From: Chryseobacterium vrystaatense
Lineage (GTDB): Bacteria > Bacteroidota > Bacteroidia > Flavobacteriales > Weeksellaceae
Assembly (NCBI RefSeq): GCF_000737765.1
Contig: NZ_JPRI01000001.1
Span: forward strand, 62,001 to 126,000
DNA: 64,000 bases
Direction of reading: 5' to 3'
Shown here one piece after another: positions 17,363 through 25,669 of the stretch (within the stretch, counting starts at the first letter, position 1; each line of letters begins with the position of its first letter). The notes below the pieces were generated by a model. It worked only from the letters and a program-made list of their open reading frames with translations. It was not told the origin of the DNA and did no database searches. The position numbers and the translations under genes were made by a program.

Positions 17363-19957
17363 ATGAACTTAAACCAATATACTGTAAAATCACAAGAAGC
17401 TATTCAGGCAGCCCAGCAGACTGCTCTGGAGTTTGGCAATCAGAGTATCGAGCCACAACACATACTTGAAGGGATCTTTCAGATTGATGAAAATATTTCG
17501 CCTTTCTTATTAAAAAAATCTGAAGCAGATGCAGCTTTGGTAAGAGAGCGTAACCGTGAAAGTATTGAAAAACTTCCGAAAGTTGAAGGAGGGAATATCT
17601 ATCTTTCCCAGTCAGCTAACAAAGTTTTGCTTGACGCTCCAAATGTTGCCAAAAAAATGGGTGACGAATATGTAACAATTGAGCATTTATGGTTATCATT
17701 ACTTGAAACCAGTTCTGAAGTTTCCAAGATGCTTAAAGATATGGGCGTTACCAAAAGTCTTTTGGAAGGTGCAATTAAAGAATTAAGAAAAGGCAGCAAA
17801 GCTACTTCTGCAAGCTCGGAAGAAACTTTTCAGTCCTTAAATAAATATGCTAAAAACTTCAACGAATTAGCAGCAGAAGGGAAACTGGATCCGGTAATCG
17901 GACGTGATGAAGAGATCAGAAGAGTTCTTCAGATCCTTTCGAGAAGAACAAAAAACAACCCGATCCTAATCGGGGAACCGGGTGTTGGTAAAACGGCCAT
18001 TGCAGAAGGAATTGCACACCGTATCATTTCAGGTGATATTCCAGAAAACCTAATGGACAAAACGTTGTATTCATTGGATATGGGAGCACTTATTGCCGGA
18101 GCCAAATACAAAGGTGAATTCGAAGAACGTTTGAAATCTGTGGTGAATGAAGTAATCAAATCGGAAGGTCAGATTATTCTTTTCATCGACGAGATCCATA
18201 CATTGGTAGGTGCCGGGGGCGGTGAAGGAGCAATGGATGCAGCCAATATTCTTAAACCTGCTTTAGCAAGAGGGGAATTAAGAGCGATCGGAGCCACTAC
18301 TTTAAATGAATACCAAAAATATTTTGAAAAGGACAAAGCACTAGAGAGACGTTTCCAGAAAGTAATGGTGGAAGAACCGGATACGGAATCTGCAATTTCT
18401 ATTCTTCGTGGAATCAAGGATAAGTACGAAGCTCACCATAAAGTAAGAATCAAAGATGAAGCGATCATTGCTGCTGTAGAAATGTCTCAGAGATATATCT
18501 CAGACCGATTTTTACCGGATAAAGCGATTGACCTTATTGATGAGGCTTCAGCCAAGCTGAGAATGGAAATCAATTCCAAACCTGAGGAACTTGATGTGCT
18601 GGACAGAAGATTAATGCAGCTTGAAATTGAATTGGCCGCTATTTCCAGAGAAGGCAATCAGACGAAGATCGACCATTTAAAAGAAGACATTTCAAAAATT
18701 TCTGAGGAAAGAAATGAGATCAATGCGAAATGGCTGAAGGAAAAACAAAAATCCGAGGATTTAACTCAAATTAAAAAAGATATTGAATCTCTTAAACTGG
18801 AAGCAGAGAAAGCCTCAAGAGCAGGTGATTATGCGAAAGTTGCAGAAATTCAGTATGGTAAAATAAAGGAAAAGGAAGATGCTTTGCAAAAACTCGAACT
18901 GGAGATGCAAAACCATCAGAATGAATTGATCAAGGAGGAAGTTACTTCTGAAAACATTTCTGAAGTGATTGCCAAATGGACAGGAATTCCTGTTACCAAA
19001 CTAATCCAGTCTGAAAGAGAAAAATTACTGAACCTTGAAGGTGAACTTCACCATCGTGTCGTAGGACAGGATGAAGCTATTGGAGCAGTTGCAGATGCGA
19101 TCAGAAGAAACAGAGCAGGATTAAGTGATGATAAAAAGCCAATCGGATCTTTCTTATTCCTAGGAACAACCGGTGTCGGCAAAACTGAGCTTGCAAAAGC
19201 TCTGGCAGAATATTTGTTCGATGATGAGAATAATATGACAAGGATCGATATGAGTGAATACCAGGAAAGACACAGTGTATCCAGATTGGTAGGAGCTCCT
19301 CCGGGATATGTGGGATATGATGAAGGCGGACAGTTAACAGAAGCGGTAAGAAGAAGACCTTATTCTGTCGTTTTACTGGATGAAATCGAAAAAGCACATC
19401 CGGATGTTTTCAATACTCTTCTTCAGGTTTTGGATGACGGGCGTCTTACAGACAACAAAGGACGTGTGGTGAACTTTAAGAATTCAATCATTATTATGAC
19501 TTCCAATTTAGGTTCACACCTTATCCAGGAAAATTTTGAAAATATTACAGAGGATAATCAGGATGGAATTGTAAGCAAAACGAAAGAAGAAGTTTTTGAC
19601 CTTCTGAAACAGACTTTGCGTCCGGAATTCCTTAACAGAATTGACGAAGTTGTATTGTTCCAGCCTTTAAATAAAAAAGAGATTGGTAAAATTGTTCAGT
19701 ATCAGTTAAGAGGTTATAATGAGATGCTGGGCAAACGAAACATTATCATGACTGCCACTCAGGATGCTGTAGATTACCTGATGAATAAGGGTTATGATCC
19801 ATCTTTTGGAGCAAGACCCCTGAAAAGAGTGATTCAGCAGGAAGTTTTAAATAAATTATCGAGAGAGATCCTTGCAGGAACCGTGAATGAAGGGGACAGA
19901 ATCACTTTAGATTATTTCGAAGAGACAGGCCTGGTCTTCAGACCGACTGATCAATAA
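17363..19957 (+). CDS. clpB: ClpB protein disaggregase
   Basis: An 864-aa AAA+ chaperone with the full ClpB order: an N-domain (residues 1-150), NBD1 with Walker A GEPGVGKT at 204-211, a long coiled-coil middle domain (about 400-530), and NBD2 with Walker A GTTGVGKT at 601-608 and Walker B VVLLDEIEKAHPD. The middle domain separates it from ClpC and ClpA. It rescues aggregated proteins with DnaK. A strong hairpin terminator follows. Confidence 0.97.
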   Translation: MNLNQYTVKSQEAIQAAQQTALEFGNQSIEPQHILEGIFQIDENISPFLLKKSEADAALVRERNRESIEKLPKVEGGNIYLSQSANKVLLDAPNVAKKMGDEYVTIEHLWLSLLETSSEVSKMLKDMGVTKSLLEGAIKELRKGSKATSASSEETFQSLNKYAKNFNELAAEGKLDPVIGRDEEIRRVLQILSRRTKNNPILIGEPGVGKTAIAEGIAHRIISGDIPENLMDKTLYSLDMGALIAGAKYKGEFEERLKSVVNEVIKSEGQIILFIDEIHTLVGAGGGEGAMDAANILKPALARGELRAIGATTLNEYQKYFEKDKALERRFQKVMVEEPDTESAISILRGIKDKYEAHHKVRIKDEAIIAAVEMSQRYISDRFLPDKAIDLIDEASAKLRMEINSKPEELDVLDRRLMQLEIELAAISREGNQTKIDHLKEDISKISEERNEINAKWLKEKQKSEDLTQIKKDIESLKLEAEKASRAGDYAKVAEIQYGKIKEKEDALQKLELEMQNHQNELIKEEVTSENISEVIAKWTGIPVTKLIQSEREKLLNLEGELHHRVVGQDEAIGAVADAIRRNRAGLSDDKKPIGSFLFLGTTGVGKTELAKALAEYLFDDENNMTRIDMSEYQERHSVSRLVGAPPGYVGYDEGGQLTEAVRRRPYSVVLLDEIEKAHPDVFNTLLQVLDDGRLTDNKGRVVNFKNSIIIMTSNLGSHLIQENFENITEDNQDGIVSKTKEEVFDLLKQTLRPEFLNRIDEVVLFQPLNKKEIGKIVQYQLRGYNEMLGKRNIIMTATQDAVDYLMNKGYDPSFGARPLKRVIQQEVLNKLSREILAGTVNEGDRITLDYFEETGLVFRPTDQ

Positions 19958-19990
19958 AGTAGTTTTTTTCATATATATTATTTTTGTAAG

Positions 19991-20026
19991 TAAGTGGTAC
20001 AGCCCAATCTGTACCACTTATTTTTT
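19991..20026 (+). terminator. clpB terminator
   Basis: A perfect 12-bp stem (19991-20002 with 20009-20020) with a 6-nt loop, followed by a run of six T. Confidence 0.85.
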
Positions 20027-20106
20027 ACATATCATATTTATCCATATATGGTGAAATAATAGTATATTTATCATCCAAACAAATTAATAACTAAAACAAA
20101 ATCAGT

Positions 20107-20259
20107 ATGAAAAAGCTAAAAAGAAATGATTTAAAGCAAATCAGCGGTGGGATTACTCCTATATTGACAGAATGCGACATCGATATGAACTGCCCTCATG
20201 GGCTTTGTTGCTCGACAAATAATATCTGCAGGGATCCTAAAAAATACCCTTGCATGTAA
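20107..20259 (+). CDS. double-glycine leader, cysteine-rich bacteriocin-like peptide
   Basis: A 50-codon gene too short for usual ORF cut-offs. The leader MKKLKRNDLKQISGG is a typical double-glycine leader that peptidase-containing ABC exporters cut after GG. The 35-residue core has six cysteines (residues 23, 29, 34, 35, 41, 49) and ends in PCM. Similar short MKKLKR..L..I.GG peptides are common in Chryseobacterium-type genomes and are labelled bacteriocin-like. A near-consensus -7 element TATATTTA lies at 20063-20070 and a good terminator lies right after. No C39 exporter or maturation gene is nearby. Activity is unknown. Confidence 0.8.
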   Translation: MKKLKRNDLKQISGGITPILTECDIDMNCPHGLCCSTNNICRDPKKYPCM

Positions 20260-20266
20260 AGTACAG

Positions 20267-20294
20267 ACCGGAGAAAAAATCTCCGGTTTTTTTA
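20267..20294 (+). terminator. terminator after the GG-leader peptide gene
   Basis: A 7-bp stem ACCGGAG / CTCCGGT with a 7-nt loop, followed by a T-run. It starts 8 bp after the stop of the peptide gene, which supports that gene being a separate transcript. Confidence 0.85.
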
Positions 20295-20485
20295 TTTTAA
20301 CACTATTTATGATTTTCAGAATAATTTCAAAGAAACAGTCTATCAATTTAACATATTAATAAATTGATTAAAATATTTCAGCAAAATAAATAAATCAATG
20401 AATAATTTAAACTTTAATAAAATAACATATTAGTAACAAATAGTGTTAAATAACTAAATAATAATCATCAAATACTTATTTTTCA

Positions 20486-20493
20486 TACATTTG
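20486..20493 (+). promoter_or_regulatory. -7 element TACATTTG for first M43 protease
   Basis: An exact TAnnTTTG match 30 bp before the ATG at 20524. No TTG stands at the -33 distance, so expression may need an activator. The region further upstream has an inverted repeat AACACTATTT / AAATAGTGTT at 20299-20308 and 20438-20447. Confidence 0.5.
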
Positions 20494-20523
20494 TGATAAA
20501 TCCAAACCACAAAATATATTTTT

Positions 20524-21525
20524 ATGAAAAAAGCAGTATTAGGAGTATTGATTACTCTCTTTGTTTCGTGTACCAACGAAACCGAAAATCTAAACACAGA
20601 CAAAACCACTTCAGATCCGGTTGCTATGGCAGACAAAACAGCAGTCATTTGCGGCTCTGATATGGTGAGACAAAAATTCCTTTCAGAAAATCCTGATGCT
20701 GCCCAGCGTATGCTTCAGATAGAAAACAGCACTTCCGAGTTTATCAAGCAAAAAACGATGGGTAAAGTACTACCGGACGGCAGCGTTGAAATTCCTGTCA
20801 TCTTCAATGTTCTGTATACGAATGCAACCAACAATGTATCAGACGCACGAATCAATTCCCAGATCGATGTACTGAACAAGGCTTTCGCGTCGACTCATGC
20901 CAATGTTTCCAACATTCCTTCGGCATTCCAACCGGTGAATGCAGGGGATACAAAAATCAAATTCAGACTGGTACAGGTCAACAGAAAATCTACGACGACA
21001 TCCAACTGGGCTCCTAATGACAATATGAAAAAATCTTCAACAGGAGGAATCAACGCCACAGATCCTACTAAATATCTTAACATCTGGGTAGTAAATTATA
21101 TGCCATACCAAACCGGATACGTACTTGGATATGCTACTTTCCCTGAATCTGCAGGTCTTTGGAATGACGGAGTTGTAATGATGGATGAATATATCGGTGA
21201 AGGCGGCCCAGTGGCTACACACAATAAAGGAAGAGTAACGGTACACGAAGTAGGACACTACCTGAACTTAAGACACATCTGGGGTGATGCTAATTGCGGA
21301 AATGATTTCGTAGATGATACTCCACAACAGATCACCAACCATAGAGGGGTTCCTTCTTATCCTAAAATGGAAACCTGTGGCGGCGTATCAAGATCTGTAA
21401 TGTTCATGAACTATATGGATTACTCTGATGAAACTACCTTATTCATGTTTACAAAAAAACAAAACGACAGAATGCAGGCTTCCATTTCTGCGAACGGTCC
21501 AAGAGCCGGGTTGAGATTATTATAA
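20524..21525 (+). CDS. M43-family zinc metalloprotease lipoprotein
   Basis: A 333-aa secreted protease. The signal peptide ends in a lipobox (LFVSC, Cys17), so it should be anchored in an outer membrane. The zinc motif is HEVGHYLNLRH from His241, followed by IWGDANCGNDFVDDTP, and the Met-turn is MFMNYMDY. This is the pappalysin/cytophagalysin (M43) layout. The Gly usual at position 8 of the motif is Asn here, as in its paralog. A paralog of similar length lies at 24593-25609, across a signalling operon. Confidence 0.88.
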   Translation: MKKAVLGVLITLFVSCTNETENLNTDKTTSDPVAMADKTAVICGSDMVRQKFLSENPDAAQRMLQIENSTSEFIKQKTMGKVLPDGSVEIPVIFNVLYTNATNNVSDARINSQIDVLNKAFASTHANVSNIPSAFQPVNAGDTKIKFRLVQVNRKSTTTSNWAPNDNMKKSSTGGINATDPTKYLNIWVVNYMPYQTGYVLGYATFPESAGLWNDGVVMMDEYIGEGGPVATHNKGRVTVHEVGHYLNLRHIWGDANCGNDFVDDTPQQITNHRGVPSYPKMETCGGVSRSVMFMNYMDYSDETTLFMFTKKQNDRMQASISANGPRAGLRLL

Positions 21526-21547
21526 AATTTCATCTTCAAAAAAATAG

Positions 21548-21582
21548 AGAGTCCTCAAGCTGTTTGGGGACTCTGTTTTTTA
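21548..21582 (+). terminator. terminator of first M43 protease gene
   Basis: Stem AGAGTCC / GGACTCT (21548-21554 with 21568-21574), followed by a run of T. Confidence 0.75.
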
Positions 21583-21709
21583 CAAATTTTCACGTTTTCA
21601 TACAATCCGTAAAAACACGGAAAATAAATAGGTAAAAACACATCTGTTTAACATAAAATTTTAACGAAATTTGCGGAACTAACAGATATTTTCTTATAAA
21701 GCTAACGTT

Positions 21710-22246
21710 ATGAAAACAAAACCTACTTTAGAAGCCGAATCACTTGAAGCCGTTTCAAGCAGTAACACCATCGCTTCAGAGCTTGTACGGAATTTGATTT
21801 CCAATTACAGAAACAATCAGATGCAGGCTGTTAATAAAGAATTGGGGATTACAGACTCCCACTCTATATGGTTTGACCTTCCTAAACTGAAAAAATTCAT
21901 TGAATGTATTGAAACTGAAGCCAGAAATGTAAACCCAGATGTTTCTGAAAACGACCTGGGCATCAGATTTTATTATGCAGCCTATCCGAAAGCAGAAGAC
22001 TGGGCCATTATGGAAAGCCATCCCGTAGAACAGGAATATGCACAAAGACACACTTTGGTTATGGTCCCTACTTTAAAAAAGGAGGATGAATCAGGTGAAA
22101 TGCTTCATTATGATTTTTGTCCGTCCAATAATGGGTCTACATTAGCAATGGCATCAAAAACCAAAAAATCCGGTCCAATAACTCTTGCAGAAAATCACGG
22201 AGCCCTATCTCCTCCACTTGACCCCAAGGTTGAACAATTTCCTTAA
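21710..22246 (+). CDS. conserved-looking protein of unknown function, first gene of a signalling operon
   Basis: A 178-aa soluble protein without signal or membrane segment. The middle reads FDLPKLKKFIECIE and GIRFYYAAYPK, and the C-terminus is Ser/Pro-rich (SKTKKSGPI). I do not recognise a family. It is followed after 33 bp by a membrane protein, then a histidine kinase and its regulator, all on the same strand. I infer a shared signalling role from this order alone. Confidence 0.65.
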   Translation: MKTKPTLEAESLEAVSSSNTIASELVRNLISNYRNNQMQAVNKELGITDSHSIWFDLPKLKKFIECIETEARNVNPDVSENDLGIRFYYAAYPKAEDWAIMESHPVEQEYAQRHTLVMVPTLKKEDESGEMLHYDFCPSNNGSTLAMASKTKKSGPITLAENHGALSPPLDPKVEQFP

Positions 22247-22279
22247 TTCAATTAATAATTTATTTACCATTTACTCAAT

Positions 22280-22930
22280 ATGACTGATTTTCAGAAGATA
22301 CTTCAGGAGTCTATGATCTGGACAGAAGGACTCACTGCCATAATATCCCTTATATACTACAATCGTGGTAATAAAGACGGGTATTGGAAGTATTTCTCTA
22401 TATATCTTATCCTCATGTTTCTTTCTGAAGCTATGGGTAAATGGGGACACTTGCTCGTAGAATATGACAAACCAAAGTTTTTCAATTATTTTGTAATCCC
22501 GATTGAGTTTCTTTTCTTTTACTGGCTTTATGCCGCAAAAGCACTGGGCAAGCCAAAATTATTCTATGCTCTGTCTGCCCTCTATCTCTTGTCATTTTTA
22601 CCCAGCGAAATATTCTTTACCACGAAAAAGATCATTTTCTCTTTCAACTACACATTTGGATGTCTTATACTAATGGTATTGGTTATTATGGAATATTACA
22701 GACAGATTAACTCTTCTGACATTTTAAACTTCAGCAGTAACAAGATGTTCTACATTAATCTGGGAGTCACTTTATTTTATATTGGAACCCTGCCCTTTTG
22801 GGCATTCTTCAGTTTGATCACTAAGTATCGGGAACTCTATAATGTATACTATAATTATTTTCTGATTTCTGGAATTATCATGTACCTTCTATTCTCAATT
22901 TCATTTATATGGGGAAAACGGAGCTCTTAA
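22280..22930 (+). CDS. polytopic membrane protein, unknown, in histidine-kinase operon
   Basis: A 216-aa hydrophobic protein with about six to seven transmembrane helices, for example FFYWLYAAKAL, FNYTFGCLILMVLVIM and YFLISGIIMYLLF. No known family. Its last 22 bp overlap the start of the histidine-kinase gene, which has only one transmembrane helix. It may therefore serve as the sensing partner of that kinase. Confidence 0.7.
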   Translation: MTDFQKILQESMIWTEGLTAIISLIYYNRGNKDGYWKYFSIYLILMFLSEAMGKWGHLLVEYDKPKFFNYFVIPIEFLFFYWLYAAKALGKPKLFYALSALYLLSFLPSEIFFTTKKIIFSFNYTFGCLILMVLVIMEYYRQINSSDILNFSSNKMFYINLGVTLFYIGTLPFWAFFSLITKYRELYNVYYNYFLISGIIMYLLFSISFIWGKRSS

Positions 22931-23694
22931 TAACCATTATTCTGTTCAACATATTTTTTGTGTTGTTTGTGGCTGCTGTGATGGTATACATCAGAAAGTA
23001 CAAGCAGCGTAAAAAAGAATATATGAATGAAATTGAAATAAAAAATGAAATTCATCAGCGCGAACTTCTTGCGACCCAGCTAGAAATTCAGCAGGCAACC
23101 ATGCAGCAGATAGGACGAGAGCTCCACGATAATATTGGTCAGAAACTGACATTGGTAAGCCTATATACCCAACAGCTTCTTTACGAAAACCGGGTTCCAG
23201 AGGTAAGCGAAAGAATTGATCAGGTTTCGCAGATTATCAATCAATCGCTGGAGGAACTTAGAAATCTCTCTAAAACACTGACAGACGACAATATCAACCA
23301 AAAGGAAATTGTAACTTTGATTCAGGAAGAGGTAGATAATACCAATACTTTCAAAAGATGCAAGGTAAATTTCGAACACAATTTTAAGCAGCTTGATCTG
23401 GGATTTGTACACAAAAATGTACTGCTCAGGATTACACAGGAATTCATCCAGAACAGTATAAAACATGCTAACTGTAAAAACATTTTTATTAAACTCAATA
23501 CTTCTGAAGATATCCTTTGGGAGCTTCATATCAAAGATGACGGTATCGGATTCGATAAGGCTACTATCAAATCCAATGGCATTGGTTTGACGAATATGAA
23601 AAACAGAGCTGCCATTATAGGTGCTGATTTCAGCCTGGAAAGTCAGAAAAACTCAGGAACCGAACTCCATATTATTTTAAAAAAACAACCATGA
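22909..23694 (+). CDS. NarX/LuxR-type sensor histidine kinase
   Basis: A 261-aa kinase. One N-terminal transmembrane helix (residues 5-28) is followed by a coiled coil and a HisKA_3 dimerisation domain with phospho-acceptor His73 in GRELHDNIGQ. The HATPase domain has QNSIKHAN (N box), DDGIGFD and GIGLTNMKNRA. It has almost no extracytoplasmic part. It overlaps both neighbours by a few bases (ATGA with the regulator), so the operon is tightly coupled. Confidence 0.9.
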   Translation: MGKTELLITIILFNIFFVLFVAAVMVYIRKYKQRKKEYMNEIEIKNEIHQRELLATQLEIQQATMQQIGRELHDNIGQKLTLVSLYTQQLLYENRVPEVSERIDQVSQIINQSLEELRNLSKTLTDDNINQKEIVTLIQEEVDNTNTFKRCKVNFEHNFKQLDLGFVHKNVLLRITQEFIQNSIKHANCKNIFIKLNTSEDILWELHIKDDGIGFDKATIKSNGIGLTNMKNRAAIIGADFSLESQKNSGTELHIILKKQP

Positions 23695-24332
23695 AAAAAA
23701 CGATAGTTATTGTTGATGACCACATCCTTATAGCCAAAGCACTGGAAGGGATTATTGGTAATTTTAATGAATTTGAAGTGATCTATGTTTGTGAGAACGG
23801 CAAGGATCTGATCGAGAAGTTTGAAAATAAAGAAAAGATTCCGGATATTATTCTTCTAGACATCAGCATGCCTATCATGGATGGATTTGAGACAGCTGCC
23901 TGGCTTACACAAAACCATCCGGGTATCAAAGTAATGGCACTCAGCATGCAGGGTGACGACAACAGCGTTATTAAAATGATCAAAAACGGCGCTAAAGGAT
24001 ATTTACTGAAAAACACTCATCCGAAGGATCTGGAAACAGCATTGACGAACTTGAATTCCGATGGATTCTTTTATCCGGAATGGGCTTCAAAAATCATATT
24101 TTCCAATCTTAACAAAGATAAGGAAACGGCAAACGCAGTAAAAATTTCTGACCGGGAAAGAGAATTCCTGAAATACACGGTCACCGAATTGAGCTACAAG
24201 GAAATTGCAGACAGAATGTGCTGCAGCCCGAGAACTGTAGAAAGCTACCGCGATCAGCTATGTGACAAATTAGATCTGAAAACGCGTGTGGGGCTGGCTG
24301 TTTTTGCAATTAAAAATGGATTTGCAGGTTAA
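23691..24332 (+). CDS. NarL-family response regulator
   Basis: A 213-aa regulator with a receiver domain (VIVDDH, phospho-acceptor Asp57 in LLDISMP, Lys in GYLLKNT) and a C-terminal LuxR-type helix-turn-helix (LSYKEIADRMCCSPRTVESY). It is the cognate partner of the kinase it overlaps. Its targets are unknown; the flanking M43 protease genes are candidates by position only. Confidence 0.92.
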   Translation: MKKTIVIVDDHILIAKALEGIIGNFNEFEVIYVCENGKDLIEKFENKEKIPDIILLDISMPIMDGFETAAWLTQNHPGIKVMALSMQGDDNSVIKMIKNGAKGYLLKNTHPKDLETALTNLNSDGFFYPEWASKIIFSNLNKDKETANAVKISDREREFLKYTVTELSYKEIADRMCCSPRTVESYRDQLCDKLDLKTRVGLAVFAIKNGFAG

Positions 24333-24536
24333 GTCAAATCAAAAAAATTAGATTAAAAATATAAATCAGTTTCATTGATTTGCATGATTATTTTCAATAA
24401 AAATAAATCAATCTATAAATTATTTAAACACACTTTAGTGATATGATTAAAATTCAACTAAATCACTAAAAACATGAATAATATTCAATAACAATGCGTA
24501 ATAAATGAAAAATGTTTAAATATTTTTCAAAATATC

Positions 24537-24567
24537 TTGTTTTTTAATTTTTTATAATATAAATTTG
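24537..24567 (+). promoter_or_regulatory. promoter of second M43 protease
   Basis: TTG at 24537-24539, a 20-bp spacer and an exact TAAATTTG at 24560-24567, 26 bp before the ATG. Further upstream, 24401-24430 resembles 20385-20415 ahead of the first protease. An inverted repeat TTTAGTGAT / ATCACTAAA also lies between 24434 and 24470. Confidence 0.7.
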
Positions 24568-24592
24568 GAGACCAAACCATTAACAATATATT

Positions 24593-25609
24593 ATGAAAAA
24601 CTTAGTATTCGGAGCTCTTATTCTGGGCTTCATGTCCTCCTGTAACAGCGACAGCATTTCCAATCAAGAGGATGCATCACAGGATCCAGGTACCACTTCC
24701 GGAATGACCGCCTCAAAAAGAGCCTGCCCTTCTGATGAAATAAGAGAGGAAGCCCTTAGGAATGACCCTGAATTGAGAGCCAGATTCAATGCCAATGAAT
24801 TACAGTCTGAAAAATTTTCACAAGAACTTAGAATGGGTAAAGTACTGGCAGACGGAACAGTTGAAATCCCTGTTGTTTTTAACGTGATCTACAACACAGC
24901 TTCTCAAAATATTTCTGATGCCAGAATCGCAGAACAGATTGCTGTACTGAATGCAGATTATGGAGCTACAAACTCCGATGTTTCCAATACACCGGCAGCA
25001 TTCCAGTCTTCTACAGCTGGTGATGTAAAAATCCGTTTTAAGCTGGTAGCCACCAACCGTAAACAAAACACAAAAACAGGCTGGAAATCCAATCTGAATG
25101 AAATGAAGAAATCCACCACGGGAGGGATCAACCCTACCGATGCTACCAAAAATATGAATATCTGGGTTGTTAATTCTATCCTTGATCAGAATGGCCAGCC
25201 TGGAACATTAGGATATGCTTATTATCCCGAAGCTGCCGGATTATGGTATGACGGCCTTGTAATAGGTTATCAATATATTGGAAAAACAGGAGCTTCTGCT
25301 CCATTCAATCTGGGAAGAACAGTTACCCATGAAGTAGGTCACTATTTAAACCTTCCTCACCTTTGGGGATCATCCGATGCAGGATGCCAGACAGATTATT
25401 CTAATGACACTCCTACTTCTCCTGGTCCTAACTACGGAACACCATCATACCCTCTAAACAGAGTTTGTGGAGGAGTAAGCCGCTCTCAAATGTTTATGAA
25501 TTACATGGATTATGTAGATGATAAAGCTATGTTTATGTTCTCTGCCAATCAAAAAACCAGAATGCAGGCTGTCGTAGCAGCATCCGGCCCAAGAGCAGGA
25601 TTAAGATAA
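24593..25609 (+). CDS. M43-family zinc metalloprotease lipoprotein, paralog
   Basis: A 338-aa paralog of the protein at 20524. The lipobox is FMSSC, the zinc motif HEVGHYLNLPH starts at His246, and the Met-turn is MFMNYMDY. The two share long colinear blocks (ISDARI, KKSTTGGIN, NIWVVN). They are probably surface-exposed lipoproteases. The pair flanks a kinase/regulator operon, and their upstream regions are partly alike, which suggests duplication including the promoter. Confidence 0.88.
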   Translation: MKNLVFGALILGFMSSCNSDSISNQEDASQDPGTTSGMTASKRACPSDEIREEALRNDPELRARFNANELQSEKFSQELRMGKVLADGTVEIPVVFNVIYNTASQNISDARIAEQIAVLNADYGATNSDVSNTPAAFQSSTAGDVKIRFKLVATNRKQNTKTGWKSNLNEMKKSTTGGINPTDATKNMNIWVVNSILDQNGQPGTLGYAYYPEAAGLWYDGLVIGYQYIGKTGASAPFNLGRTVTHEVGHYLNLPHLWGSSDAGCQTDYSNDTPTSPGPNYGTPSYPLNRVCGGVSRSQMFMNYMDYVDDKAMFMFSANQKTRMQAVVAASGPRAGLR

Positions 25610-25637
25610 TACACACCACAATTAACTTTAAATAAAG

Positions 25638-25666
25638 AAGAGCCTGAATTTTTATTCAGGCTCTTT
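25638..25666. terminator. bidirectional terminator between M43 and M1 genes
   Basis: An 11-bp perfect stem AGAGCCTGAAT / ATTCAGGCTCT (25639-25649, 25654-25664) with a 4-nt loop. T-rich sequence follows on both strands, fitting the convergent genes. Confidence 0.8.
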
Positions 25667-25669
25667 GCT

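Noticed and set aside
20260..20523. AT-rich spacer checked for a second GG-leader peptide or a small RNA
   Set aside because: No frame with a Met start, GG leader or Cys-rich core was found; only inverted repeats and the -7 element are visible.
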